In this document: positions 32,382-41,711 of the stretch, piece by piece
Position numbering within the stretch: position 1 is the first letter of the stretch
Layout: the number at the start of each line of letters is the position of its first letter
NCBI RefSeq assembly: GCF_902497625.1
Contig: NZ_CABVGX010000024.1
Coordinates: forward strand, 1 to 64,000
Reading direction: 5' to 3'
Length of the DNA stretch: 64,000 nt
From: Pseudomonas fluorescens
Lineage (GTDB): Bacteria > Pseudomonadota > Gammaproteobacteria > Pseudomonadales > Pseudomonadaceae
Program-made: the position numbers and the translations under genes
The notes under the pieces: generated by a model
Seen by the model: the letters and a program-made list of their open reading frames with translations, nothing else
What the model was told of the DNA's origin: nothing
The model's database searches: none

Positions 32382-34823
32382 ATGATCCGCCGTTCGTTGC
32401 CCGCTGTTTTCGCTCTGATGTTTGCAGCCCCTGTGCTGGCCGCGCCTGCCGGTCAGCAAACGCTGTTCAACTTTGTGCGCCCCGCCGATGTCGTGCAGGT
32501 AGCGACGCAGGACGCCAGCTTGCCGCAGTCCAACGCGGAGCAAACGGCCGACGGCGAAGTGCTGCGCAGGGTGACCTTCAACCCGGTGGCCGAACCGACC
32601 CTGCGCCTGACCCCGCAAACCGGAGCCTGGGACTGGTCACAGTCCGGGGTGATGAGTTTGCGCATCCAGAGCGCAATGAATTGGGCCGTGACGCTGTACG
32701 TGAAAATCCAGAGCAATGACGGCAAGACCCTGATCAGTCGGGTCGACTTGCCAGCGGGTCCCGCACAAACCTTGCTGGTGCCGTTGCAACCGAGTTCGCC
32801 GCTGGGCATGGGCATGAAAGCTGGTCCGCCGATGCCGATGACCTTTGATGGCCAGCGCGTGCTGCTCGCCAGCAGCGCCGGCGAACTGGATCGCAGCCAG
32901 GTGGTGTCGGTGACCCTCTCGATGGACCAGCCGAAAGTGGCACAAAGCATTTTGCTGGAGCGCTTCGGTGTGCAAAACGCCGAGGCGGTCACTCAAGCCG
33001 CTTATGGCGGACTGGTCGACGCGTACGGGCAATCGACCCGTACCAAATGGCCAGAAAAGGTCAGCAGTGACGAGCAACTGAAAAGCGCCGCCGCCAAGGA
33101 ACAGCAACAGCTGAAAACCTGGCTGGCAGAACGTCACAAAGGCTCCCTCGACAAGTTTGGCGGCTGGACACAAGGCCCGACGTTCAAGGCCAGCGGTTTT
33201 TTTCGCAGCGAAAAACGTGATGGCCGTTGGTACCTGGTGACGCCGGAAGGACATCCGTTCTATTCGCTTGGGGTTAACACCGTTTCGCCGAACGTCAACC
33301 AAACCTACGTCGCCGGGCGCGAGTGGATGTTTGAATCGTTGCCGAAACCCGACGACGCATTGGCCACTCATTATGGTGAAGGCGATAACCGCGGCGGCAA
33401 TGGCGCCGACAAGGGGCGTGGTTATGGCAGCGGACGCTGGTACGATTTTTATGGCGCCAATTTGCAGCGTTTGTATGGCGATCCCTGCTCCTTGGGCAGC
33501 GATACCAAGGCTGGGGTAGCGGAAGCGGCCAAGGCGGATGCGGTAGAAGCCACAGTTGAAAAGGCCACTGAGCAACCCCTCGCTCCTCCGTCAGAGGCGA
33601 AGGCCGGTGTCGCTGAAGCGGCGAAGATTGACGCAGCCGATGCAACCGTTGAGAAAGCGGCCGCGCAAACGAGCCCGGACACCTGCAAAACCGTGGTTGA
33701 TGAGAAGAAGTGGGCTCATCACACCCTTGATCGCCTTCAGGCATGGGGTTTCAACACCATTGGCAACTGGAGCGCCCCCGTGTTCGACAACCTGGACAGG
33801 GTGCCGTACACCTTGCCGTTGTCGATCGTCGGCGACTACGCCAGCATCAGCACGGGCACCGACTGGTGGGGTGGCATGCCTGATCCATTTGACCCGCGTT
33901 TCGCCATGGCCACCGAGCGCGCCGTGGCCATCGCCGCCCGCGACCATCGCGACGATCCTTGGCTAATCGGTTACTACGCCGACAATGAGCTGGCCTGGGC
34001 CGGCCCCGGCGGCGATCCGAAAGCTCGCTACGCCCTTGCGTACGGCACCTTGAAAATGACCACCGACGTGCCGGCCAAGCGCGCGTTTCTCAAACAGTTG
34101 CGCGACAAATATCGCAACCAGGCTGGACTTTCCAAGGCCTGGGGCATTGACTTGCCCGCCTGGGAATTAATGGAAGACCCGGGGTTTGTACCACCACTGC
34201 CAAGCGCGGAATACCCGGAAATTGAAGCCGACTTCAAATACTTTCAGAAGGTGTTCGCCGACACTTACTTCAAGACCATCTCTGATTCCCTTAAATGGCA
34301 CGCGCCAAACCAACTGTTGCTGGGTGGCCGTTTTGCCGTGAGCACGCCTGAGGCCGTCAATTCTTGTGCTCAATACTGCGACGTGTTGAGTTTCAACATG
34401 TACACGTTGCAGCCGCAGGACGGCTATGACTTTGCAACATTGCGCAATCTGGACAAGCCAGTGCTGATCACGGAATTCAACTTCGGCTCGGCTGATCGCG
34501 GCCCGTTCTGGGGGGGCGTGACGCAACTGGCCAAGGAAGAGGATCGCGGTGCGGCTTATGCCAATTTCCTCAAGCAGGCCATCAGCGAGCCATCGATTGT
34601 CGGCGTGCACTGGTTCCAATACCTCGATCAACCGGTGACCGGGCGTTTGCTGGACGGTGAAAATGGCCACTTCGGGCTGGTGGGCGTTACCGATCTGCCG
34701 TTCCAGGGGTTCGTGGAGGCTGTGCGAAAAAGCAACTTGCAGGCGGTTGATCAGTTGATCAAAGCGTCGGAGAAAACCAGAGCTGATGCGGATAAAGCCG
34801 GTCAGAATACCGACGCTCGCTGA
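32382..34823 (+). CDS. Exported glycoside hydrolase (clan GH-A, agarase/beta-galactosidase-like)
   Basis: 813 residues from the ATG at 32382, chosen because it starts the signal peptide MIRRSLPAVFALMFAAPVLA; a TTG at 32352 is the alternative. An N-terminal beta-sandwich (about 25-220) precedes a TIM-barrel. Probable acid/base Glu536 is in YYADNELAW and probable nucleophile Glu698 in LITEFNFGS, the usual GH-A spacing. It resembles proteins annotated as beta-agarase in Pseudomonas. Between two Cys (369 and 435) lies an Ala/Lys/Glu-rich insertion containing a 31-residue-period duplication, which looks non-catalytic. The natural polysaccharide is unknown. Confidence 0.8.
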   Translation: MIRRSLPAVFALMFAAPVLAAPAGQQTLFNFVRPADVVQVATQDASLPQSNAEQTADGEVLRRVTFNPVAEPTLRLTPQTGAWDWSQSGVMSLRIQSAMNWAVTLYVKIQSNDGKTLISRVDLPAGPAQTLLVPLQPSSPLGMGMKAGPPMPMTFDGQRVLLASSAGELDRSQVVSVTLSMDQPKVAQSILLERFGVQNAEAVTQAAYGGLVDAYGQSTRTKWPEKVSSDEQLKSAAAKEQQQLKTWLAERHKGSLDKFGGWTQGPTFKASGFFRSEKRDGRWYLVTPEGHPFYSLGVNTVSPNVNQTYVAGREWMFESLPKPDDALATHYGEGDNRGGNGADKGRGYGSGRWYDFYGANLQRLYGDPCSLGSDTKAGVAEAAKADAVEATVEKATEQPLAPPSEAKAGVAEAAKIDAADATVEKAAAQTSPDTCKTVVDEKKWAHHTLDRLQAWGFNTIGNWSAPVFDNLDRVPYTLPLSIVGDYASISTGTDWWGGMPDPFDPRFAMATERAVAIAARDHRDDPWLIGYYADNELAWAGPGGDPKARYALAYGTLKMTTDVPAKRAFLKQLRDKYRNQAGLSKAWGIDLPAWELMEDPGFVPPLPSAEYPEIEADFKYFQKVFADTYFKTISDSLKWHAPNQLLLGGRFAVSTPEAVNSCAQYCDVLSFNMYTLQPQDGYDFATLRNLDKPVLITEFNFGSADRGPFWGGVTQLAKEEDRGAAYANFLKQAISEPSIVGVHWFQYLDQPVTGRLLDGENGHFGLVGVTDLPFQGFVEAVRKSNLQAVDQLIKASEKTRADADKAGQNTDAR

Positions 34824-34844
34824 GTCCCGCTACAGCGCGTGTGT

Positions 34845-34919
34845 TTCGCGAGAAGGCCCGCTCCTGCATAAGATCTTTTCATACACAGATCCATGTGGGA
34901 GCGAGCCTGCTCGCGATGG
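34845..34919. repeat. REPIN downstream of the glycoside hydrolase
   Basis: A complete right element GTGGGAGCGAGCCTGCTCGC is paired with a decayed left element (TTCGCGAGAAGGCCCGCTCC). Confidence 0.75.
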
Positions 34920-35040
34920 CGTCCGGCAAAGCACCCACATTCAAACCCATCAAAAGGGTAAGTAACCGCCCGGCCTGACCCTGTTCCCAAAACCGTCAAT
35001 GGCTGGAACAATGCAGGCCACAACGTAGAGCGTTCAACCG

Positions 35041-36198
35041 ATGGAGTTGCGGGTGCAGATTCAGGGTCATTACGAGCTTAAGTTCGAAGCGGTACGTGAG
35101 GCTTTTGCGGCGTTATTCGACGATCCCCAGGAACGCGGCGCAGCGTTGTGCATTCAGATTGGCGGGGAAACTGTGGTCGATCTCTGGTCCGGTACCGCTG
35201 ACAAGGACGGCAGCGAAGCCTGGCACAGCGATACCATCGCCAACCTGTTCTCCTGCACCAAAACGTTCACCGCGGTCACTGCGCTGCAACTGGTTGCCGA
35301 AGGCAAGTTGCAGCTGGATGCACCCGTTGCTCGCTATTGGCCGGAATTCGCGGCGGCTGGCAAGGAAGCGATCACGTTGCGTCAGTTGCTCTGCCATCAG
35401 GCAGGGTTGCCGGCACTGCGCGAATTGCTCGCGCCCGAAGCGCTTTACGACTGGCAGACCATGGTAAATGCTCTGGCCGCCGAGTCGCCTTGGTGGACGC
35501 CGGGTCAGGGCCACGGCTATGCCGCCATCACTTATGGCTGGCTGGTTGGCGAATTGTTGCGGCGCGTCGATGGCCGCGGCCCGGGTGAATCCATTGTGGC
35601 CCGCGTGGCCAAGCCGCTGGGGCTGGATTTTCATGTCGGTTTGGCCGATGAAGAGTTTCACCGCGTCGCGCACATCGCTCGGGGCAAGGGTAACGCTGGC
35701 GACGCGGCTGCCCAGCGTTTGCTTCAAGTCACAATGCGCGAACCCACCGCCATGACTACACGGGCATTCACCAATCCGCCTTCGGTACTGACCAGCACCA
35801 ACAAACCTGAGTGGCGGCGCATGCAACAGCCAGCCGCCAACGGTCATGGCAATGCGCGCAGCCTCGCGGGTTTTTATGCTGGCCTGCTGGACGGCAGCCT
35901 GCTTGAAAGCGAGATGCTTGATGAGTTGACCCGCGAACACAGCATTGGCGAAGACAAGACATTATTGACCCGGACCCGTTTCGGTCTGGGTTGCATGCTC
36001 GATCAACCAGATGTACCAAACGCAACCTTTGGCCTGGGCCCGCGCGCGTTTGGCCATCCCGGTGCTGGCGGCTCTATCGGTTTTGCCGACCCGGAGCACG
36101 ATGTAGCGTTCGGCTTCGTTACCAATACGCTGGGTCCTTACATTTTGATGGATCCGCGTGCGCAAAAGCTGGTGCGCGTAATGGCCACTTGTCTGTAA
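35041..36198 (+). CDS. Serine beta-lactamase-fold hydrolase (EstB-like esterase)
   Basis: 385 residues, no signal peptide, so probably cytoplasmic. The catalytic SxxK motif is SCTKTF (about 77-82) with Ser as nucleophile and Lys as base. The second motif is around YAAITYGWL (about 160-168), with Tyr in place; a late GHPGAGGS (about 340-347) plays the KTG role as in family VIII esterases and class C-like enzymes. Such proteins are more often esterases than true beta-lactamases. Monocistronic. The substrate is unknown. Confidence 0.85.
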   Translation: MELRVQIQGHYELKFEAVREAFAALFDDPQERGAALCIQIGGETVVDLWSGTADKDGSEAWHSDTIANLFSCTKTFTAVTALQLVAEGKLQLDAPVARYWPEFAAAGKEAITLRQLLCHQAGLPALRELLAPEALYDWQTMVNALAAESPWWTPGQGHGYAAITYGWLVGELLRRVDGRGPGESIVARVAKPLGLDFHVGLADEEFHRVAHIARGKGNAGDAAAQRLLQVTMREPTAMTTRAFTNPPSVLTSTNKPEWRRMQQPAANGHGNARSLAGFYAGLLDGSLLESEMLDELTREHSIGEDKTLLTRTRFGLGCMLDQPDVPNATFGLGPRAFGHPGAGGSIGFADPEHDVAFGFVTNTLGPYILMDPRAQKLVRVMATCL

Positions 36199-36314
36199 AA
36201 CGGGCTGATGGGTTCCAGGGCCGGAACCCAAATGCCTTAATGGTTTCAAATTGCCTGTTTATCCGGTTCATGCCGGCCTGATTTTTTTTATGACTTCATC
36301 TTTGTGGATATCCA

Positions 36315-37424
36315 ATGTCATCTAACAAAACTTTCGCTTTGGCCCTGTGTTTCGCTATTACCGGTTGCGCACAGACTCCACAAAATGATGCAGACGGCAG
36401 CAGCTGGTGGCCGTTTGGATCGTCTGACAAGGTCGCGGCAAAAGAACCTGCCTCGGCTCCGGCCCCGCTGAAACCTGCTGCCTCTGCCCCGGTCGCCAAA
36501 GCTGAGAGCGCCAATCCATGGTACTGGCCGTTCGGTTCGGAAGAAGTGCTCGACAAGAAGCCGGAGATCAAACCTGAAGCCAAGCCGGTCGAAGTGGCCA
36601 AGGCTGAAGCCGCAGAGAATGGCAAATGGTGGTGGCCATTCGGTGGGAAAGATCAACCGACCGTCAAGGCAGTCCCGCTGCCTGATCCGAAAGTGACCCA
36701 AGCCTGGCTCGACGACTACGAACCGCGCCTGCGTACCGCGATCAAGGACAGCAACCTGCAACTTGAGCGTCGTGAAAACGTATTGGTGGTCACCGCGCCG
36801 GTAGAAGGTTCGTTCAACCCTGACCGCCCTTCGATGCTGCTGCCGGTCACACTGGGCCCTTTTACCCGTGTCGCGAAAATGCTTGAAGTCGATCCGAAGA
36901 CTGCAGTGTTGGTCCTCGGCCACAGTGATACGTCTGGCGCTGATCCGGCCAACGTCAAACTTAGCCAGGAACGCGCACAGGCCGTAGCGGCAATTTTCCG
37001 TCTGAGCGGTTTGCAGCGTGATCGTCTGATGTTGCGCGGCATGGGCAGCGAAGCACCGCGCGCTGCCAACGACAGCGTTGAAGGCCGAGCCTTGAACCGT
37101 CGCGTGGAACTGCTGGTGACGCCGCAAAACACCATGGTTGCACTGCTGAGCAAGTACAACATGCCGGCACCGGCGCCAATTCGTATGGTCGCCGCGCAGG
37201 ATGTCAAACCAGCCGTGGCGCCGGTTGCCCCAGCGCCTGCCGCGAAGAAAGTCGCCCCTGCGCCGGCCGCGAAGAAAGCTCCGGCGAAGAAAGCGGCTGC
37301 CAAGGCTCCAGCGAAAAAGGCGCCAGCCAAAGCGGCGACTCCGGCGAAGAAAACGGCGCCGGCCAAAGCCAAAGCAACAACCACCGACAAGAAAGTCGCC
37401 GCTGCTGATGCTGCAAAGAAGTGA
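36315..37424 (+). CDS. OmpA-family lipoprotein with Ala/Lys/Pro-rich C-terminal tail
   Basis: 369 residues. Lipobox ITGC (Cys about residue 18) after a short signal peptide. Three near-repeats of a WWPFG/WYWPFG block (about 30-36, 71-76 and 96-101) alternate with Ala/Pro/Lys-rich spacers. An OmpA-like domain follows (about 150-270; VLVLGHSDTSGADPANVKLS and RALNRRVELL). The last 70 residues are almost only Ala, Lys and Pro in AKKAPAKKA repeats, like histone-H1-like proteins such as AlgP. On an outer-membrane lipoprotein this basic tail could bind phosphate-rich LPS, teichoic-like polymers or DNA, but that is inference. It precedes pdxH by 24 bases. Confidence 0.85.
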   Translation: MSSNKTFALALCFAITGCAQTPQNDADGSSWWPFGSSDKVAAKEPASAPAPLKPAASAPVAKAESANPWYWPFGSEEVLDKKPEIKPEAKPVEVAKAEAAENGKWWWPFGGKDQPTVKAVPLPDPKVTQAWLDDYEPRLRTAIKDSNLQLERRENVLVVTAPVEGSFNPDRPSMLLPVTLGPFTRVAKMLEVDPKTAVLVLGHSDTSGADPANVKLSQERAQAVAAIFRLSGLQRDRLMLRGMGSEAPRAANDSVEGRALNRRVELLVTPQNTMVALLSKYNMPAPAPIRMVAAQDVKPAVAPVAPAPAAKKVAPAPAAKKAPAKKAAAKAPAKKAPAKAATPAKKTAPAKAKATTTDKKVAAADAAKK

Positions 37425-37448
37425 TTCGTTAACTACAAGGAATGCGCC

Positions 37449-38096
37449 ATGACCCAGGGCCTGGCTGATATGCGTCGCGACTATACCCGCGATGGCCTGA
37501 CCGAGGCGCAAGCCCCGGCCGAGCCTTTCGCGCTGTTCCACCAATGGTTCGCCGACGCGGTGAAAACCGAGCAGGCGCCGGTGGAAGCCAATGCCATGAC
37601 CCTGGCTACCGTCGATCGGGAGGGTCGGCCACATTGCCGCATTCTGCTGCTCAAAGGCCTCGACCAGCAGGGTTTCACATTTTTCACCAATTATGACAGC
37701 GCCAAAGGTGAGCAGCTTGCCGCTAACCCTTGCGCGGCAATGACGTTCTTCTGGCCAGCGTTGGAGCGCCAGGTGCGCATTGAAGGTCGAGTAGTGAAAG
37801 TCACGCCTGCTGAATCCGACGCCTATTATCAGGTACGTCCGCTGGGCAGCCGTCTTGGGGCCTGGGCTTCACCGCAAAGCCGGGTGATTGCCGATCGTGC
37901 CGAACTGGAAGAGTTACTGAGGAACACCGAACAACGATTCAGTGAAACCCAGCCGCACTGCCCCGAGCACTGGGGTGGCTATCGTCTGCTGCCGGAGCGC
38001 ATTGAATTCTGGCAGGGTCGCTCGAGCCGTCTGCACGACCGCCTCAATTATCGTCTACAGGAAGCCGGTTGGATTCTTGAACGTCTGGCACCTTGA
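37449..38096 (+). CDS. pdxH: Pyridoxamine 5'-phosphate oxidase
   Basis: FMN-dependent oxidase that makes pyridoxal 5'-phosphate from pyridoxine or pyridoxamine phosphate. 215 residues, normal length. Typical motifs are NAMTLATVDREGRPHCR near the FMN site, FFTNYDSAKG, the RSSR-like GSRLGAWASPQSRVI and the C-terminal WGGYRL/FWQGRSSRLHDR (about 175-200), which bind the phosphate and substrate. RBS AAGGA eight bases before the ATG. Cytoplasmic dimer. Secure. Confidence 0.95.
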   Translation: MTQGLADMRRDYTRDGLTEAQAPAEPFALFHQWFADAVKTEQAPVEANAMTLATVDREGRPHCRILLLKGLDQQGFTFFTNYDSAKGEQLAANPCAAMTFFWPALERQVRIEGRVVKVTPAESDAYYQVRPLGSRLGAWASPQSRVIADRAELEELLRNTEQRFSETQPHCPEHWGGYRLLPERIEFWQGRSSRLHDRLNYRLQEAGWILERLAP

Positions 38097-38101
38097 GCAG
38101 T

Positions 38102-38338
38102 CTACCGACCGGGATAGCTTGCTGAGGCGGCCTCCAGCCATGTCGGCAAGTCCCGGCGCTTGATCTTTTGCGCTTGCGCATTTGCCAGTTGCTGGAGCAT
38201 GAACGCTTTCTTCTGCTCATCGCCTCCCGCCAGCGCCAGTGCCAGATCGCGGTCCATCCAGCGTTTGATCCGCACGTACAGCCACCAATGGAAATACAGG
38301 CCGGCGACAGTGGTGACGATAATGATGAAGTAATCCAT
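38102..38338 (-). CDS. Small single-pass membrane protein of unknown function
   Basis: 78 residues from the ATG at 38338, which has AAAGGA seven bases upstream; an earlier ATG at 38374 adds 12 residues. One transmembrane helix at the N-terminus (MDYFIIIVTTVAGLYFHWWLY), then a basic, helical tail (RIKRWMDRD, AQAQKIKRRDLPTWLEAA). It converges with pdxH, leaving only five bases between the stops. Function unknown. Confidence 0.7.
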   Translation of the reverse strand: MDYFIIIVTTVAGLYFHWWLYVRIKRWMDRDLALALAGGDEQKKAFMLQQLANAQAQKIKRRDLPTWLEAASASYPGR

Positions 38339-38505
38339 GGCAATCCTTTGAGTCCGCGGCGCAGAAAACGCCATGCCTCTATTGTGTGGTGAGTTCGCGA
38401 CACGTCTGTACCGGAACTGAATGAAACCAATTTTATCCGGGCGATACCGTGACAGGCGTCAAGCTGCGGAGTTTAATGAATACCTGTCTTTTTGGAGTTG
38501 ATGCT

Positions 38506-38970
38506 ATGCGTAAGTCTGTTCTGTTGGTTGCTTCCTTTACCACGATGGCAATGTTGCTCACTGGCTGCCAATCGAACCTGACCGGTGACTCCTATTCCCG
38601 TGACGAAGCGCGTCGTGTGCAGACGATTCGCATGGGCACCATCGAAGCGCTGCGACCGGTAAAAATCGAAGGCACCAAAACCCCGATCGGTGGCGCAGCA
38701 GGTGCCGTTGTGGGCGGTGTAGGCGGTAGCGCCATCGGCGGTGGTCGCGGCAGTATCGTTGCAGCAGTCATCGGCGCGGTCGCCGGCGGCCTGCTGGGCT
38801 CGGCCACCGAAGAAGGCCTGACTCGCACCCAGGGTGTCGAAATCACCGTTCGCGAAGACGACGGCAGCATGCGCGCCTATGTGCAGCAGGTTCAGGAAAA
38901 CGAAGTGTTTCGTGTTGGAGAGCGTGTGCGTATAGCCACGGTAGATGGCACAAGCCGCGTTTCGCACTAA
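38506..38970 (+). CDS. slyB: SlyB-type glycine-zipper lipoprotein
   Basis: 154 residues from the ATG at 38506, with TTGGAG upstream; an upstream ATG at 38449 is less likely. Signal peptide and lipobox LTGC (Cys about 21). A glycine-zipper membrane segment (AAGAVVGGVGGSAIGGG and IVAAVIGAVAGGLLGS, about 64-105) is followed by a small C-terminal domain (GVEITVREDDGS, RVGERVRI). This is the SlyB architecture; in E. coli SlyB it is PhoP-regulated and protects the outer membrane. A strong terminator follows directly. Function is inferred from the family. Confidence 0.88.
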   Translation: MRKSVLLVASFTTMAMLLTGCQSNLTGDSYSRDEARRVQTIRMGTIEALRPVKIEGTKTPIGGAAGAVVGGVGGSAIGGGRGSIVAAVIGAVAGGLLGSATEEGLTRTQGVEITVREDDGSMRAYVQQVQENEVFRVGERVRIATVDGTSRVSH

Positions 38971-38990
38971 GCACGAACGAGCGGTAAAGG

Positions 38991-39024
38991 AAAACCCCGA
39001 TCAGCTGACTGGTCGGGGTTTTTT
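38991..39024 (+). terminator. Rho-independent terminator after slyB
   Basis: CCCCGA and TCGGGG arms, extended inside by CAG/CTG with one G-T position, four-base loop, then six T residues. The A-run on the left could also serve the opposite strand. Confidence 0.9.
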
Positions 39025-39068
39025 ATGTTCGCTGCTGTCACCGACAGATTCCGGCTGGTTCCGGGATA

Positions 39069-40256
<1,188 letters not shown>

Positions 40257-40429
40257 GGTCGCTCTCCATCGATGAATTCAAAAGGTGGGACACCCTAACC
40301 CGTACCGTTAGTTGTTAAAACAAAAGTTATATTCTTTTTTGTTATATGCCTTTACAGAGCTCAGTCTTCGGAAAATTAAGCCTAGCAGTTACGAGACTTA
40401 ATTAGACTCAGCTGTATCTGTGTGTCTTG

Positions 40430-40443
40430 TAGGATTTTTCCTA
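40430..40443. promoter_or_regulatory. Short palindrome upstream of the PLP-enzyme gene
   Basis: TAGGA, four T, TCCTA: a perfect 5-bp inverted repeat, flanked by CTTG and AAG that extend the symmetry with one bulge. It lies 50 bases before the ATG at 40493. A longer inverted repeat (ATTAAG ... CTTAAT) lies about 30 bases further upstream. Either may be an operator; no regulator is named. Confidence 0.35.
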
Positions 40444-40492
40444 AGCTGACGGACTGAGCCTTGCCATAAGGCCCACTCAACGAGAAAAGTAT

Positions 40493-41587
40493 ATGAGCGA
40501 CAACCGACAGTGGGCCCGCGAAGCGATCCGGATCATTGAGGCCGACTTCCAGCGCAGCGCCGATACGCACCTGATTCCCTTGCCGCTACCTGGATTGCCA
40601 GGCATCGAATTGTATTTCAAGGACGAGTCGAGCCATCCCACCGGCAGCCTCAAGCACCGTTTGGCGCGGTCTTTGTTTTTATACGCCTTGTGTAACGGCT
40701 GGCTCAAACCCGGTGCGCCTGTGATCGAGGCCTCGAGCGGTTCGACGGCGATTTCCGAGGCTTACTTCGCCCGTTTGCTGGGTGTCCCGTTTATTGCGGT
40801 GATGCCAGCTACCACGTCCAGAGAGAAAATCGCACAGATCGAGTTCTACGGCGGCAAGAGCCACTTGGTGGAGGATCCGACCCAGATCTACGCCGAATCC
40901 GAGCGGCTGGCGCTTGAGCACGATGGTCACTTTATCGACCAGTTCACCTACGCTGAACGCGCTACTGACTGGCGGGCGAACAACAATATCGCCGAATCGA
41001 TTTTCCAGCAGATGCGTTTCGAGTTGCACCCCGAGCCAAGCTGGCTCATCTCCAGCCCGGGCACCGGCGGGACCACCGCGACACTGGGCCGTTACGTGCG
41101 TTATCGCCAGCATTGCACCCGCGTGCTGTGTGCCGACGCCGAGCGTTCGGTGTTCTTCGATTATTACCTGACCGGCGATGCCAGCCTGACGCTGGATCAT
41201 GGTTCGCGCATCGAAGGCATTGGCAGGCCGCGGGTCGAGGCGTCGTTCCTGCCCAAGGTGATTGATGCGATGGTCAAGGTGCCGGACGCGTTGTCACTGG
41301 CGGCCATGCATTATCTCGCGCAGCGCTTGGGGCGCAGGGTCGGCGGATCGAGCGGGACCAATCTGATCGGCGCCTTGATGGCGGCGCAGCAGATGACAGC
41401 AGCGGGGCAGTCGGGGTCGATCGTGGCGATTTTGTGCGACGGCGGTGAGCGTTATGAGACGAGTTATTACAATCAGGACTGGCTCAAGGCGCAGGGATAT
41501 GAACTGAATGAGTTGATGGGAATTGTCGCGGCCTGCGTCGAGCGCGGTGAGGCGCTGCCGGCCAGCGTGTTGCGCGCCAATATCTAA
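40493..41587 (+). CDS. PLP-dependent cysteine synthase-family enzyme
   Basis: 364 residues of fold type II. The PLP Lys is in HPTGSLKHRLARSL (about 43-56). The phosphate-binding Gly-loop is SPGTGGTTATLG (about 184-195), and the ASSGSTAISEAYF (about 82-94) region contacts the carboxylate. The C-terminal GGSSGTNLIGA supplies the Ser/Thr near the ring nitrogen. Family members make or break cysteine (synthase or desulfhydrase/lyase); this one is longer than CysK, so a desulfhydrase-like role is plausible but not proven. Divergent from nhaA, monocistronic. Confidence 0.8.
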   Translation: MSDNRQWAREAIRIIEADFQRSADTHLIPLPLPGLPGIELYFKDESSHPTGSLKHRLARSLFLYALCNGWLKPGAPVIEASSGSTAISEAYFARLLGVPFIAVMPATTSREKIAQIEFYGGKSHLVEDPTQIYAESERLALEHDGHFIDQFTYAERATDWRANNNIAESIFQQMRFELHPEPSWLISSPGTGGTTATLGRYVRYRQHCTRVLCADAERSVFFDYYLTGDASLTLDHGSRIEGIGRPRVEASFLPKVIDAMVKVPDALSLAAMHYLAQRLGRRVGGSSGTNLIGALMAAQQMTAAGQSGSIVAILCDGGERYETSYYNQDWLKAQGYELNELMGIVAACVERGEALPASVLRANI

Positions 41588-41610
41588 AATTTTTCAGACA
41601 CTGACACTTC

Positions 41611-41701
41611 TGTGGGAGCGAGCCTGCTCGCGAAAGCGATTAAGCATTCAACAAAGATGCTGACTGACCTACCGCTCTCGCGAGCAGGCTCGCTCCCACA
41701 G
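41611..41701. repeat. REPIN (GAGCCTGCTCGCGA class)
   Basis: A near-perfect inverted pair: TGTGGGAGCGAGCCTGCTCG and CGAGCAGGCTCGCTCCCACA about 40 bases apart, between convergent PLP-enzyme and FAD-oxidoreductase genes. This is the best-preserved copy of the class in the window. Confidence 0.9.
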
Positions 41702-41711
41702 GGAATTTGTA

